From contig NC_023749.2 of NCBI RefSeq assembly GCF_000499845.2, forward strand, positions 19,039,138 through 19,103,137: 64,000 bases of DNA, in the 5' to 3' direction. Shown here piece by piece: positions 21,654-32,745 of the stretch. A program made the position numbers and the translations under genes. This DNA is from Phaseolus vulgaris (Eukaryota; Streptophyta; Magnoliopsida; Fabales; Fabaceae). How positions within the stretch are numbered: the first letter of the stretch is position 1; the number at the start of each line of letters is the position of its first letter. The notes below the pieces were generated by a model. It was not told where the DNA came from, did not search any database, and saw nothing but the letters and a program-made list of their open reading frames with translations.

Positions 21654-22239
21654 AAATATGGTTCGTCCGTTGTTATATGTGTCATTTTTTGAAAAAAAAT
21701 TATTTTTAAAGATGGTTTCAGGTGAAACCATCATTATATGTGGTTTTAAAAAAAAATTGTTTTATTTGATATATCTACACCTCAAACTTGCATAAAATAT
21801 CAAATTTCCAAAAAATAAAAGCATTTAAATATGGAAAAATACATACAACAAATTATAACATTCTATAAAAAGTTTTGCTAATATATGAAAAAGTTCTAGG
21901 TCATTCTAATAATTTATCTATCCCAAGGTGTTATACATGGTTACAAAATACTTTGACCATGTTGTCCTCACGTACTCCTATGCTTCTGACCTAGCGGTTG
22001 TTGGTCATTGAAAAACTGTGACATTTGAATTCTTTTTGAATTAGTGCATGAATAATAAACCTTGAATTTTAAAGTGTTTTTTGTATTGAGGTATTACCTA
22101 ATCTCAACCTTTATCAATAGTAGCTCACACAATAGTGAACATCCACTGCATAACATAATAACCGCACTCATAACTTTTAGATTGTCTGTTAGACAACCTG
22201 TGAAAATAAATGTATTAAATTAATGAATGAGACACATTA
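21652..22239. other. AT-rich DNA with CACTA-like subterminal sequence
   Basis: Contains GGTTTCAGGTGAAACCATC-type palindromes and TATATGTGG repeats (21655-21760) of the kind found near CACTA ends. It may be the distal end of the CACTA remnant at 22240-24340. No TIR confirmed, no genes. Confidence 0.4.
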
Positions 22240-23310
22240 AATTGAGTGAACACATATACTTTAAATATCTTAAGGTACATCCAAGTGAATCTTTGTGCGT
22301 TTGCACTTCCCCTCCCACTTCACATGTTATATTCAAAGTAAGCACTGAAATAATAAGATTTCATGTTAGAATACATAAGATTATATAATATATAAGTAAT
22401 AATAAATGTTAAATGAAATTTTCGTACATATCTATAATGTGTTTAAAATAAGTAGGGATTTCTTATGCAAGGAGCAAAACCAAGTCGTGGTATGATCTTG
22501 AACAGATATGATCAATAGTTGTCAATGACACCTATATAACAAATCAATTAGTTTCTCTTATTTCAATAATTTAGTATAACTTATTTAATAAATATGGACT
22601 TACTGATGGATGTAAGGAGCAAAATAAATTCGTTTTCCTCCATTCTTTAAGGCAGTGGTGATTGAATGAGTTGAGGGTCTAAAAACCCATATATATTGTG
22701 TTTCCCTTCATTGAAGCATAATCCACAAATATACCTAAATTTCAATAAGTTAGTACTAATATATTTAATAAATCAAAAGTATAAAGATTTTAATATTTGA
22801 ACTTACATCATCCATAATTGCAGAACTGTTATGTTAATCTCTTGATTTTCGGATGCAAGGTCCAACAAATCAGACATGTGAAAGTACAACGGTACATCAC
22901 TATGCCTTCCAAAAAGATTTGCATCCCATGAAACCTCTACGACTGTTGTATCTAGAGCTGTAGCAACTTCCACCAATACTGCCACATGATCATCAGTGGA
23001 GAATTTTTTCTTCCTCGTTTAAGATAGAGATCCTTTCACGAGCAACTACTCCGAGTTAACTGCTAAAATTCTTTGCATATGGCCTAGTGGCCACACCAGT
23101 GTTGACCTCAATAGACAATGGTATTTTTTTACCATCATTTATCTTCTTACTCATACTCTTTAATCTTGTGGGTCCTCTACCAGTTCTTGAATGAGGAACT
23201 TTGTCATCTGTCATGTTCTTGTTATCAAACAAATATGATAAACATAAAAAATATGAAATATAATAAAAATTATATATTGTAAAACTAAACATGAAACACA
23301 TGCACATACA
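22240..23310 (-). pseudogene. CACTA second gene with Ulp1-like protease end
   Basis: 23220-23056 carries RTGRGPTRLKSMSKKI and IEVNTGVATRPYAKNF, the N-terminal signature also seen at 12269-11841. 22985-22803 carries DVPLYFHMSDLLDLASENQE and NITVLQLWMM. Further down, to about 22400, one can read a YGFLDPQ block, then KRIYFAPYIHQ and CHWQLLIIS in shifting frames, resembling the Ulp1-type cysteine protease domain (His-Trp motif) often carried by CACTA second genes. The middle of the gene is missing. Confidence 0.7.
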
Positions 23311-23337
23311 AATATATATTCCTTCGTCATGATCATT

Positions 23338-24340
23338 TCAAGTTGCATTTACAACATCAGCAACATCCTTGTACTCTTTATTGATCGTCGTTCTTGTAAG
23401 TGATTCAATCTTACAAATGTCATTATTTTTATCTTCTGGGTCATTATGTTGTTTTTTTCCATGTAGCACAACAAACCAGTGCTCAGACGTAGGATTTTGG
23501 ATATAGAAAACTTGGGAAGCTTGATATGTCATTATGAATGGTTCGTCATGATAACCTATCTTTCGAAAGTCAACCAAAGTCATCCTGATTCTTCAACTCT
23601 GACACCAATCTTATTGTCAATCCACTTGCATTTGAAATCAGGTACAATAAACTTGGTATAATTAACTTCCCAAATCTCTACTATGACACCATAATAAGGC
23701 ATTGATCCCACAACAAGATTTTGATCCTTTAAAGTCGAAAACTGCATAGACTCTACCTCCAAGGTGACTCCGTTATTTTTCATTGTACTCCTATCATCTC
23801 GAGACTTTGTGTAAAACAAACAACCATTTACTTCATAGCCAGAACAACATAAAACATCAAACTTGATACCATTTGCAAGTTATGTTAATGTTTCAGGTGT
23901 TAATGGATCATTCATGACTTTTTGCTTAAACCATGACATGAAAGTTTTGTTATGCTCAATTAACACCCATTTTTTTTATTGTCTTGGATTCTTATATTTG
24001 ACAATCTCTTTGTGTGTATCTAAGTATGGTAACACTTCATCAGTGTTATTCAGGATATACAAGTGTACTTGCAGAACCTCTTCTCTAGTTTTGTTATGAA
24101 ATGTACACCTTTTGAAGATTTACTTATATATCTACCGAAGTGCCAACATTTTTCAGGAACTCCTATAGATTTGGTTTTTGACAAGTACTTGAAACAAAAC
24201 TCAATAGATTCTTCTGAAATGTAACTTTCAATAATGGAACCTTTCGGATGACATTGATTCTTCACATATCCCTTCAAAATCTTCATGTATCGTTCAACTG
24301 GATACATCCATCACATATAAACTGGCCCACACGATCTGAG
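23338..24340 (-). pseudogene. C-terminal part of CACTA TNP2 transposase
   Basis: 24307-24050 carries RYMKILKGYVKNQCHPKGS and IESYISEESIEFC (DUF4218). 23819-23580 carries FYTKSRDDRSTMKNNGVTLE, YGVIVEIWEVNYTKF and VPDFKCKWIDNKIGV (DUF4216). 23583-23338 carries LVDFRKIGYHDEPFIM and ASQVFYIQNP. Frames change between blocks and at least one stop intervenes, so it is dead. The N-terminal half, including the catalytic region, is absent. Confidence 0.85.
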
Positions 24341-25140
24341 TCGAGTAGAGTTGACCATGACCCATGTTGAGTTGATTTTGCTTAGACCCAAGTCAAGTTG
24401 AGTCAACTTGGGCCTAGAATGAGTTGAGTTAGAATCGACATGGGCTCAAGTCAAGTCGAGTCCCATTGTGCTCAAGTGTAACTCATACCCAAGTTGAACC
24501 GATTAAACTCGAGCGGAAGTTGAGTTGAGTTAGAGTCAGCTCAAGCCAAAAACCAACTCAACCCTAGATCAAGTTGAGTCGGACTTATCCCAAGTCAACT
24601 TGAGTTTAGTCAAAGTCAGTCCGGGCTCATGTCTAACTGAGACCCTCATTGAGCAGAGTCAACCCAGTCCCAGGACTAGACAAACGGGGTTAGGTATGGC
24701 CAATTCGAGTTGGGCCTCTATTGTTCTACAACATCGAGCCTACATCGGGTTGGGCCATGTTCAATCAAGTTAGGCAAGGCCTAGGTAAGATCGAGTCTAG
24801 TTGAGCTGAGTGTAGCTTGAGCCAAGTTAGGTCAGACTAGGTTTAGATGGGCCTAGGTGGCCAAGTCGAGTTGGCCTATTTTTGGACGAGACATTGGGCC
24901 AATATCAGGTTGGGGCCATGTCAAGCTAAGTTAAGTCGATCCATGTCAAGTCAAGTTGAGTCGACCTATTCCCAGGTCAAGTTGAGTCAGTCTAGCCCCG
25001 CATTCAATCCAGTTATGTTGGATCTAAGTTGGATTGATTCGATCAAGATTAGGTTAGGTTAGGCCAAGATCAAACTAAGTCCAACTAATTATAAATTGAG
25101 TAGAGCTCAGGAGGGATCAAGACAGACTGGACTAGTTGGA
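24341..25140. repeat. Degenerate minisatellite of AAGTTGAGTC-type units
   Basis: About 800 bp built from short, strongly diverged repeats such as CAAGTTGAGTC, GTCGAGTTGGGCC and GAGTTGAGTT, with local G+C higher than the flanks. It starts exactly where the CACTA reading frame stops. The open frame 24847-25062 is a by-product of the repeat. Confidence 0.75.
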
Positions 25141-25736
25141 CCGGTGTCCGATCAATACACACATCAGATCAATTAAGTCAATAACACATGAAATTTAATA
25201 TAATTACATGAAATTTAATCTATTTGACAAAATATATTTAATCTAATTTAAATTAAATTAAAAAAAATCCCAAATGAATTTGATCTAATTAAAATAAATT
25301 TAAATTTTAATCAAATTATTTTGGATTTGGATTCCATCTTAAAAACACCCGAGAAAAGAGTCGATATATATCTCCATATTTTCATGGTAAGTATGGTACA
25401 TCAGGCTGCTGTTTTAATAGGCCCCGCATAAAGTTGTGTGTATCCAACGTGTACCTGAGTTGTTCAATAATCTTGTTTCTTGGTTAAGAAAAATTATACT
25501 ACTAGAATAATTCTCCATGAAAATACCCTCTCTTTACATATTTTATAGACCGTAATGTTAATATCAACTTATTACAGAAACAATTTTAAAGTTGGTTCAA
25601 ACTTTTGACAAAGTTACTTTATGATGATTCCTACACAAAGTTGTTACTTCACTTTAAATAAATTTTGTTATGCCATATCCTTTTTGAACATTTTAATGAG
25701 CAACTCTTATAAGTATTTATATTTTTATAAACTTTT
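25141..25736. other. AT-rich spacer
   Basis: No recognisable coding region or element ends. The target duplication of the next solo LTR begins at 25737. Confidence 0.5.
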
Positions 25737-25741
25737 TAACT
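25737..25741 (+). repeat. Target-site duplication TAACT, left copy
   Basis: Adjacent to the TG end of the LTR; identical to 26843-26847. Confidence 0.88.
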
Positions 25742-26842
25742 TGTTCCTGCCGTTTGACCTAGCGCAAAGCGTTGTCTCGTCACGATCTTCCTCACCAGCT
25801 TGACACCACGTGCCCTTCAAGTCCACACCACAGATTGTCTCTCTGAGAACCTGAAAACACAAGGTGGCACCTCTGCGGCCGGTGGCGCTCCGACGCTCAA
25901 GTCAGTGACCAGAACACCCAAAAACTGAGAGAAAACTATACTCTGTAGAACCGTACTAAAGTGCACTCAACCTAGAACAATGAGCCGTAATGAAAAACGT
26001 ACCTCTGCAAATTCTGTTCAGTTTACCTTTATAGTTAGGTTTTTTCTCTCTCCAGGTAGTTATGCTTTGGACGCGTGGCTCGCATCCAACCCTGCACGTG
26101 TCACCATCTAGGCTGGGGTAGCAGGTAGTACCCAGCCCTACACGTGTCATTATCTGAGCTAGGGTAACTCGAGCGTCACTTCTATACTGCATCCAACCCT
26201 ACACGTGTCATCATCTGGGTTGGGGTAACTTGAGTGTTATTTCTGTGTAGTAACCAGTCGCACGGCTAAGTCTCCTATTCAAGGAGTAATCTAGCACGTA
26301 ATACACTCTGGAACACCACCTGACAATGCGAGTATCGGATGCAACAAAGTGCACCATCTCTGTGATATCGCTTGTCGCAAATGGCTCCTTCCTTATTGCT
26401 ACGCCATTCATGTTCTAGCTTGAGGAAACCTTGCCACCAGCGAATGTCCACTCTGGGAGTCCTGCCGCTGATGGGCAACCTGTTCCCTTCAACCCACTCG
26501 ACCTTCACGCCCCATGCTGTCGTAACAATCGTCTTACTGAACTTACACGCTTGAACGTATTCTTTTGAGCCTCCAGCAGCTTTAACTGAGTTCACTGGGA
26601 GGTTCGGCGATGTGCCCCTCGTGGCAATGTCAGACCACCTGATCTCCCATTATCTAACACGTCGATGACACACAAACCCGGCGACAAACGACCATGTTCA
26701 CTATAGAACGCCGGTTCCATGAATCGGCGACTATGCTCACTTCTGAACTGTTCATCTTTCTCTCGTCCACGTGCTCTGCTGAGCACGCCCCACGTAGTCA
26801 CGTGCTAGACACATCATCATACCCGATGGCCTGATCGGTACA
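25742..26842 (-). mobile_element. Solo LTR, probably Ty3/gypsy
   Basis: On the minus strand it starts TGTACCGATC (26842) and ends GGCAGGAACA (25742), with perfect TAACT duplications at 25737-25741 and 26843-26847. Length 1101 bp, G+C well above the flanks. A minus-strand TATA (CTATAAAGG) lies at about 26022. No coding capacity, no primer-binding site, hence a solo LTR. Start and end resemble the solo LTR at 109-1305. The open frames 26211-26801 are not recognisable proteins. Confidence 0.9.
26088..26236. repeat. Internal repeats of the solo LTR
   Basis: Three copies of a CCAACCCTACACGTGTCATC-like segment followed by a TGGGTTGGGGTAAC-like segment. Each copy contains CACGTG-type sequence (ACACGTGTC), a potential bZIP/bHLH site. 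Confidence 0.7.
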
Positions 26843-26847
26843 TAACT
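26843..26847 (+). repeat. Target-site duplication TAACT, right copy
   Basis: Adjacent to the CA end of the LTR; pairs with 25737-25741. Confidence 0.88.
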
Positions 26848-28208
26848 AATACTTCACCTTTTGACAACTTAAAAAATAATTTATCACTCCATAATTAAAT
26901 AATATGGGTTAAAAAATTTAGTCGAGATATATTTTATAATTATGTAGTATATAATAAGAGTAATTAAAGTTTACTTATATAGTAAAAAAATGTATTAATT
27001 ATATATACTGTAATTTAAGATGTCCGTAATTTAGTGGAAAGCAAGAATGGCGGAATTGAACAGTTAATTGTCTATGGTCGAAATGAGTAATATGTAGTAA
27101 TTGAAAGGTGATCTAATTAAAGGTGTTGTGTTCCCGACACCATTGTTTCCTTGTCTACGTACCTTGAAGACCCTTTGAGGTATACTCATGCATGCATGGA
27201 TGCATACATAGCACAAAAGCAGACAGACAAAACATATGGATCATTTCTACCTTTCTAAGCATCACAAACACAGACACGGGGAGAGAGAGAAGGAAATAAA
27301 TGAAACAACACCTTTTTCTTCTTCATTTTTTCTTTTCATTTAATCACCTCCAGTAACCAGAATTCCAGAAAACAACCCACCAAGACACATCTCACCTAAC
27401 AAATAATCAAATTCATAAATTTCTAATTTGGAATTCATATATGCATAAGGTCCGCATAGTTAATTTATGAAAAATATTATACATAGACAACACGGTTTTT
27501 CTATTATCATTAAAAAGTATATAAAAAAAATAGCATTTGGATCTTTGAGTCCGTACACAAAAGACTTTTGGCTCTCTATTTCACTTCATATCATGGTTCT
27601 GTCTTCGAATTAGATCTTGTTTTTCAACACTCCATTCTTATACTTTTCAGTGAGATTGATTTCACTCCAAACATATTCCTTTTTTAGTTTAGTCCAACAA
27701 GTCTCCTTCTTCTTTTTTCAAGATGAAAGCCTAAAAAATACTACACAAGAAAATACAGTACGCAAAAAACTATTTTAGATGTTAGTGACATTATTGAAGA
27801 AAAAATAGTAAAATCTTTAACACCCATGTTCAAGTATATGATATAGATTCTTTCAGAATTACTTGAATTTTTCCTGCTTGGATTTCAAATTTGTACCTAT
27901 ATATATAAATGTAGGAATGTTGTTAATAAGTTATATGAGAAAACAATTTATACCCAAGCACTTGGAAAAGACTAGGTCCTATGTATTACTAGGCCTAGTC
28001 ACATCTCCAAATGTTTCAAAAGACCTTTATGCTTACAATTGGTACTGGTATAGGAGAAACATCTAATATATCATTGAGACATTCTACACTACTAACAAGT
28101 GTTATATGTTTTAAAATTACAGACTGACAAGTGTCCCAATTTTCTTATTTGAATTATTTTACTCATTTACTTTATTTTTATTTAATTTTCATGTAAACTG
28201 ATATTAAA
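26848..28208. other. AT-rich intergenic DNA
   Basis: No recognisable gene. Short frames such as 27863-28066 show no domain. Purine/pyrimidine-rich tracts near 27280-27350 are unexplained. Confidence 0.5.
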
Positions 28209-28229
28209 CACTACAAGAAAAAAGAGATT

Positions 28230-28600
28230 TTAACAAAGGTTATTTAGCAGAGGTTGATATAATCATAGGAATTGATTTAATTAACGAAGGTTTTTTTAAC
28301 ATTTGTTAAATTTCAAAGGTTTATTTTAAAATATCAACAAACTAATGGAGGTTTTTTTTTTATCTTCGTTAAATTTCAAAGGTTTAATCTAAACCTCAGC
28401 AAAATAACAGAGGTTTTTTTAACCTTCGTTAAATTCCAAAGGTTTGTTTTTAAATCTTAACAAAATAATGGAGGTTTTTTTAACCTCTGTTAAATTCTAA
28501 AGGTTTTTTTCCTAAAACCTCAGCAAAATAATAGAGGTTATTTTAACCTTAGTTAAATTACGAAGATTTATTGTAAAACCTCAATAAAACACTTCATATT
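28230..28600 (+). repeat. Left subterminal array of non-autonomous CACTA
   Basis: Five or so units of roughly 65 bp, each with GAGGTTTTTTTAACCTTCGT and TAAATTCCAAAGGTTT-like parts and AAACCTCAGCAAAATAA; the units are imperfect and hold short internal palindromes (GAGGTT...AACCTC). Confidence 0.8.
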
Positions 28601-29504
28601 TTTCAAACTTCAATAAATGAATATAATTAAATCTGTTTATAAACAAATAATTAAGAACTACATAGTTTAATATATTTTATAACTAAATTCTCTAAAATTT
28701 TGAAAGTGTAACTTTACATTACATTACAAATAAGTTTTCTAAAGTTTCAAAAATTTATTTTAAAAACTCAGGAAGATAACCTTGGATAATAAGTATATCA
28801 ACAACTAATCTTGGATAATAAGTATTTCAACAGTATTTGCATATTTTTTTATGACTGATGGTAGTTGGTTTATATAATTCCTAGTATTTTTTTGCTATGA
28901 GCTCATACTTCAAAAAACTTGACTTATTTTTTTTTTAGTTTTTGATGTACATATATTTTATGTGAAATTTTAGTTTTAATTATAATTGTTAATATTTAAT
29001 TCTCGTAATTTTGCAATATTTTAAATGAAGGTCTTTAGTTTAAAATGTATCTAATAATTAATTCAATGTGAAAGTGAGAAGTGATAAAGTTAATTTCTCC
29101 TCGCAATATATTATTGCAATCTTTATCCAAGAACATACATGCCTTTGAAGCCCACATCTGATAGATAATGTAAATTTAGGTTATATAAAACAGTGATAAA
29201 CACCAGTTTCTGTCGAGCTAGGTAATAGGAGCTTGAGACCCAAGTTGGAGCAGTAGGGTGATGGAAGAAGCAATATTGGAGTAAGAAGAAGATAGTGCCT
29301 TATTTTGTGTTTCTTATCCTTAGATATAATAGACATAAGTGTGGCTGAATTGTGATTTCTTGTTAGGACTGTCGTTGGCGACCATTGAGCTTGTGTCGGA
29401 GAGCAATGTGTCTACAGTGGAAGAGAGAAGTAAGAAGGATTGTTAGAGATGGTGGAAAATGGGATTGAAGGTTATTTTAAATGGCAAGTCATTTTATGAA
29501 AATT

Positions 29505-29675
29505 TTTGAAACTCGTGATATTTTACAGAGGTTCTTAAACTCATGATATTTTACGGAGGTTTTTAAACCCATGGTATTTAATGGAGGTTTTGAAACCCAT
29601 GGCCTTTTACAGAGGTTTTGAAACTCACGGTATTTTACGGAGGTTCTTAAACCCATGATATTTAATAGGGGTTCT
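29505..29675 (+). repeat. Right subterminal array of non-autonomous CACTA
   Basis: Units of about 30-35 bp built as TTTTACGGAGGTT(C/T)TTAAAC followed by CCATG(A/G)TAT. The apparent open frame on the minus strand (29489-29752) is only a translation of this array. Confidence 0.8.
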
Positions 29676-29835
29676 GAAAGACTTTTCTTGAGGTTTAAAA
29701 AAATTCTCGAGGAACACGTTCCATAGGGATGGTTTAGTGGGGGAACCCACAATCCTTGGTAAATGACTTAATAGAGGTTTTAACCCTGGATAATATAAAA
29801 ATAAACCCCCGTTAAAACCATTTTTTCTTGTAGTG

Positions 29836-31009
29836 AAATCAAATCAAATTATTATACATATTCTTATACTTAGAGAATACTACTATTAGGATTTTTAAAT
29901 AGTTGTTCATTGTGAGTTTGATATCGTCCTTAAGGACAAATTATTATTCCTGATTCAATACACTTGCTATAAAAAAGAGTCATTATACCCTCATGTTTTT
30001 GTTTTTAATTTCAAAGTGAGAATACTTAGGTTAAAGTAGTCATGTTTAAAATTTATTTCAAAATAGATTGAATATACATCAATTAGAAAATGAAAAAATT
30101 GATTTTGGTACTTTATTTTTTATTCATATCCAAGCTTTTAACTTTGTCATCCCAAAAATATTCTCATTGTCTTTTGTATCATTTCTAGAAAAAAAATTAT
30201 ATTATCCTGATCCCACATACTTTTCATTAATGCTACCCACATTATCTTACATATCATATTACATTTGGTATTCAGTTCAGGCATACAAAACATATTGAAG
30301 TGTTGTTTAGATTGTTTATGTTGAGCTTTATTAATCCTATCAATTTATTGCATAAGTTTCACACCCGATTAGCTATCCTACACTCATATTGATGCACACG
30401 TGAAACACAAGTTGCAAGATATTTGTATTTCTCTATGTCCTAAATTATATTTTGTGACCACATAATTCAACCCCACTATCCATATGAAAAATTCATTTTG
30501 ATACCTACTTCTATTATTATATATAATGTCATATGCATATTTAATTGTAAATTCTTTAGAGTAATCTCTTTTGCATTTTATATATCTTGTCCCTGTATTG
30601 TTGATATATGTTGTGATAATTCTTGCATCAATAGAGTGATCTGAGGTATTTCTCACTCAAACCAATCTTTCATTCATTTCATTTTTCATTTCCAAGTGTT
30701 ATTATTCTAAGAACTCATCTCTGACACCAAGGATTGTTTTAAGTTGGAATTATTATACAATTTGGGGTATTTTTTGGCATAAGATATTTCTCCAATTTCT
30801 CATGTCAAAATTTAATTTTAGTACCTCTTCCACACTCCTTGGTTTTCTTAGATGAACCTTCTTGGGAGAATGGTATAACTGATATAGGATGACATGTGGT
30901 CTTGTTTTTTGTGAAGTTATCCTTTTGTAAGGGTTAGTCTTTTGTAAAGTGTAACTTCTCTTTATATACAAGATTGTGTATAGGGGTTGGGGTGTCCCAT
31001 GTACCCTTT
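29836..31009. other. AT-rich intergenic DNA
   Basis: Frames at 30068-30298 (+) and 30384-30656 (-) show no domain. The minus-strand frame 30753-31067 may contain the decayed continuation of the LINE fragment that follows. Confidence 0.45.
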
Positions 31010-31320
31010 TATTTATATATTTTTTTTTTGTGATTAAAAATAACACTCCCTTCATTTTCGGATGCATATCTCCATTTTCACTTTGCTAAAAGCGTCTCAT
31101 TAAATAATTGTACTTCTTTTATGCCTAATCCTCCTAATTCTTTTGGTTTACTTATGTTCACCCATTTCATCCATGTTATTTTCTTTCCTTTTTTCTAAAC
31201 CCCAACCCCATAAAAAAATGTCTTTGTATTTTTCTAATTTTCTTTACATAAGATTTGGGGCTTTGAATAAATAAATATTTTTGTGAGGCTAGTTACAAAC
31301 TACCTTCATGGGGATGATTG
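31010..31320 (-). pseudogene. LINE (L1-type) reverse transcriptase fragment, C-terminal end
   Basis: In shifting minus-strand frames one reads FIYSKPQILCKEN, then FMGLGFRKKGKKITWMKWV, NISKPKELGGLGIKEVQLFN, and a LLAK...KWRYASENEGS stretch. This is the conserved end of plant L1 RT: a W/GG motif, KIxWxxW, KxxGGLGI and LLxKWxW. The rest of the element is absent and no poly-A tail or target duplication was identified. Confidence 0.75.
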
Positions 31321-32278
31321 TGTGAAAGTAAACATATTTGCTGAAAAACTGAAAATATGAATAACTTCATATTTAAGTTAACTCATCACATCAATCATAA
31401 TCGAATGAAAACATTATCTAATGTCTAAGTTAAAAAGAATCATATGATACACAACTCCTTAATTTTTTTTTAGAATGATGATACTAATGTACAAATTATA
31501 TATGTAACTAGACATATCCAAATAAATAGAAAATATCACACAAATATCAATGAAAAATTCAAAGTATAACTTAATAATCAAAGTATTTTATTGAAGAAAC
31601 ACAAATCTCATCTTAATACTTATGGCATAAATATAATCATATCATATTAAAAATATGGTACTAGAAACTCAAACAAAATGGAATAATTCATGAATTCGAT
31701 GGTAATTAATCTGATTTGAACAATATGGCAAAATATTTTATTGATTTATAAATTACTTTTATAAAAATAATTATTTTAGTAAACATGTTTGTTTTATTAA
31801 TTTATATCTTACAAGTTTGGAACTATTCCTTCAACTATTATCTAGTTATTTTATTACCTTTCATTTAATTCCATTTATCATTTGATATATTACCTTATCC
31901 TCTATCATAACTATATGCACGTGTCTTTTTATTTAATTATTTATTTATTGGATACTTTAAATATTTATTTATTAAATACTTATAATTTCGTGAATATATT
32001 ATAAAAACTAGCAAAAATATATGCGCTCTACAATTTTATTACATTAAATATATATAATTTTATTATTTTTATAATTAATTAATTAAAAAAATAATACAAT
32101 TTAATATATACATATAGTTTTATAATAATAGTATTAAAAAATTTTGTAACTGTTATTTTTAAGAATAAAAATTATTTACTTATTTTAAAATAAGGGAAGT
32201 TATTCAATTATTTATTTTATTAAATAAATAATAATATTTTTATCTGATAAATGTATAAAATATTATATATATATATAC

Positions 32279-32745
32279 TAAAGAGTAAATTATAATTATT
32301 ATCTCTAATTGTTATTTTAAAAAATAGTAAATAATATTATTTTTATTTTTTATAATTAATTATTAAAAAATAAATTATATATATAACCGTCATATATAAA
32401 AAAAGTATTTATTTATTTATTAAAGGATAAGTTATATATATTAAAAGGTTAATTATTATACATATATCGTTATTTTTTTTAAAAAGAAGGTATTTAGTTA
32501 TTTTAAATAAAAAAATATTTAATTATTTATTTAATAAATAAATTAGTTTTATTTATTAAAGGATAAACTATATATATTAAAGGGTGAATTATTGTACATA
32601 TATACCGGTATTTTTTAAAGAAGAAGTTTTAGTTATTTTAAAATAAAGAGGAAATATTTAATTATTTATTTTATTAAATAAATTATTTTTAATTTATTAA
32701 AGAATAAATAATTTAAATACGGTTTTCTTTTGACAAAAAGAAATA
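32279..32745 (+). repeat. AT-rich tandem repeat, period about 140 bp
   Basis: Units starting near 32409 and 32547 share TTATTTATTAAAGGATAA, TATATATTAAAGGGT(G/T)AATTATT, ACATATA and ATATTTAATTATTTAT. Diverged partial units flank them on both sides (from about 32279 and after 32690). Confidence 0.7.

Larger units (their letters stand above)
22240..24340 (-). mobile_element. Second CACTA remnant, truncated at both ends
   Basis: Minus-strand order is the DUF4218 end (24307), DUF4216-like segment, end of the transposase gene, then the start of the second gene (23240) and its Ulp1-like C-terminus (22985 to about 22400). The 5' side stops abruptly at 24340, inside the RSCGPV-type motif, where an unrelated repeat block begins. 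Protein similarity to the first CACTA element is clear over shared blocks but not close, so these are different lineages. Confidence 0.82.
28209..29835 (+). mobile_element. Non-autonomous CACTA element, complete ends
   Basis: Perfect 15-bp terminal inverted repeats CACTACAAGAAAAAA at 28209-28223 and 29821-29835 (reverse complement), flanked by AAA on both sides (28206-28208, 29836-29838), the 3-bp duplication expected of CACTA elements. Length 1627 bp. It encodes no transposase. Repeat arrays occupy both subterminal regions. Mobilisation would need a transposase from elsewhere. The TIR differs from that of the CACTA element at 18642 (CACTAGTG), so that element is not its partner. Confidence 0.92.

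Noticed and set aside
24847..25062. 71-residue frame in the GAGTTGAGTC repeat block
   Set aside because: It is only a translation of the degenerate minisatellite.
26211..26801. Overlapping minus-strand frames of 66-106 residues
   Set aside because: They lie entirely within a solo LTR with clear borders and have no recognisable domain.
29489..29752. 87-residue frame with repeated peptide
   Set aside because: Translation of the right subterminal array of the non-autonomous CACTA element.
30753..31067. 104-residue minus frame as an independent gene
   Set aside because: Part of it probably overlaps the decayed end of the LINE fragment in another frame; no domain is visible in this frame.
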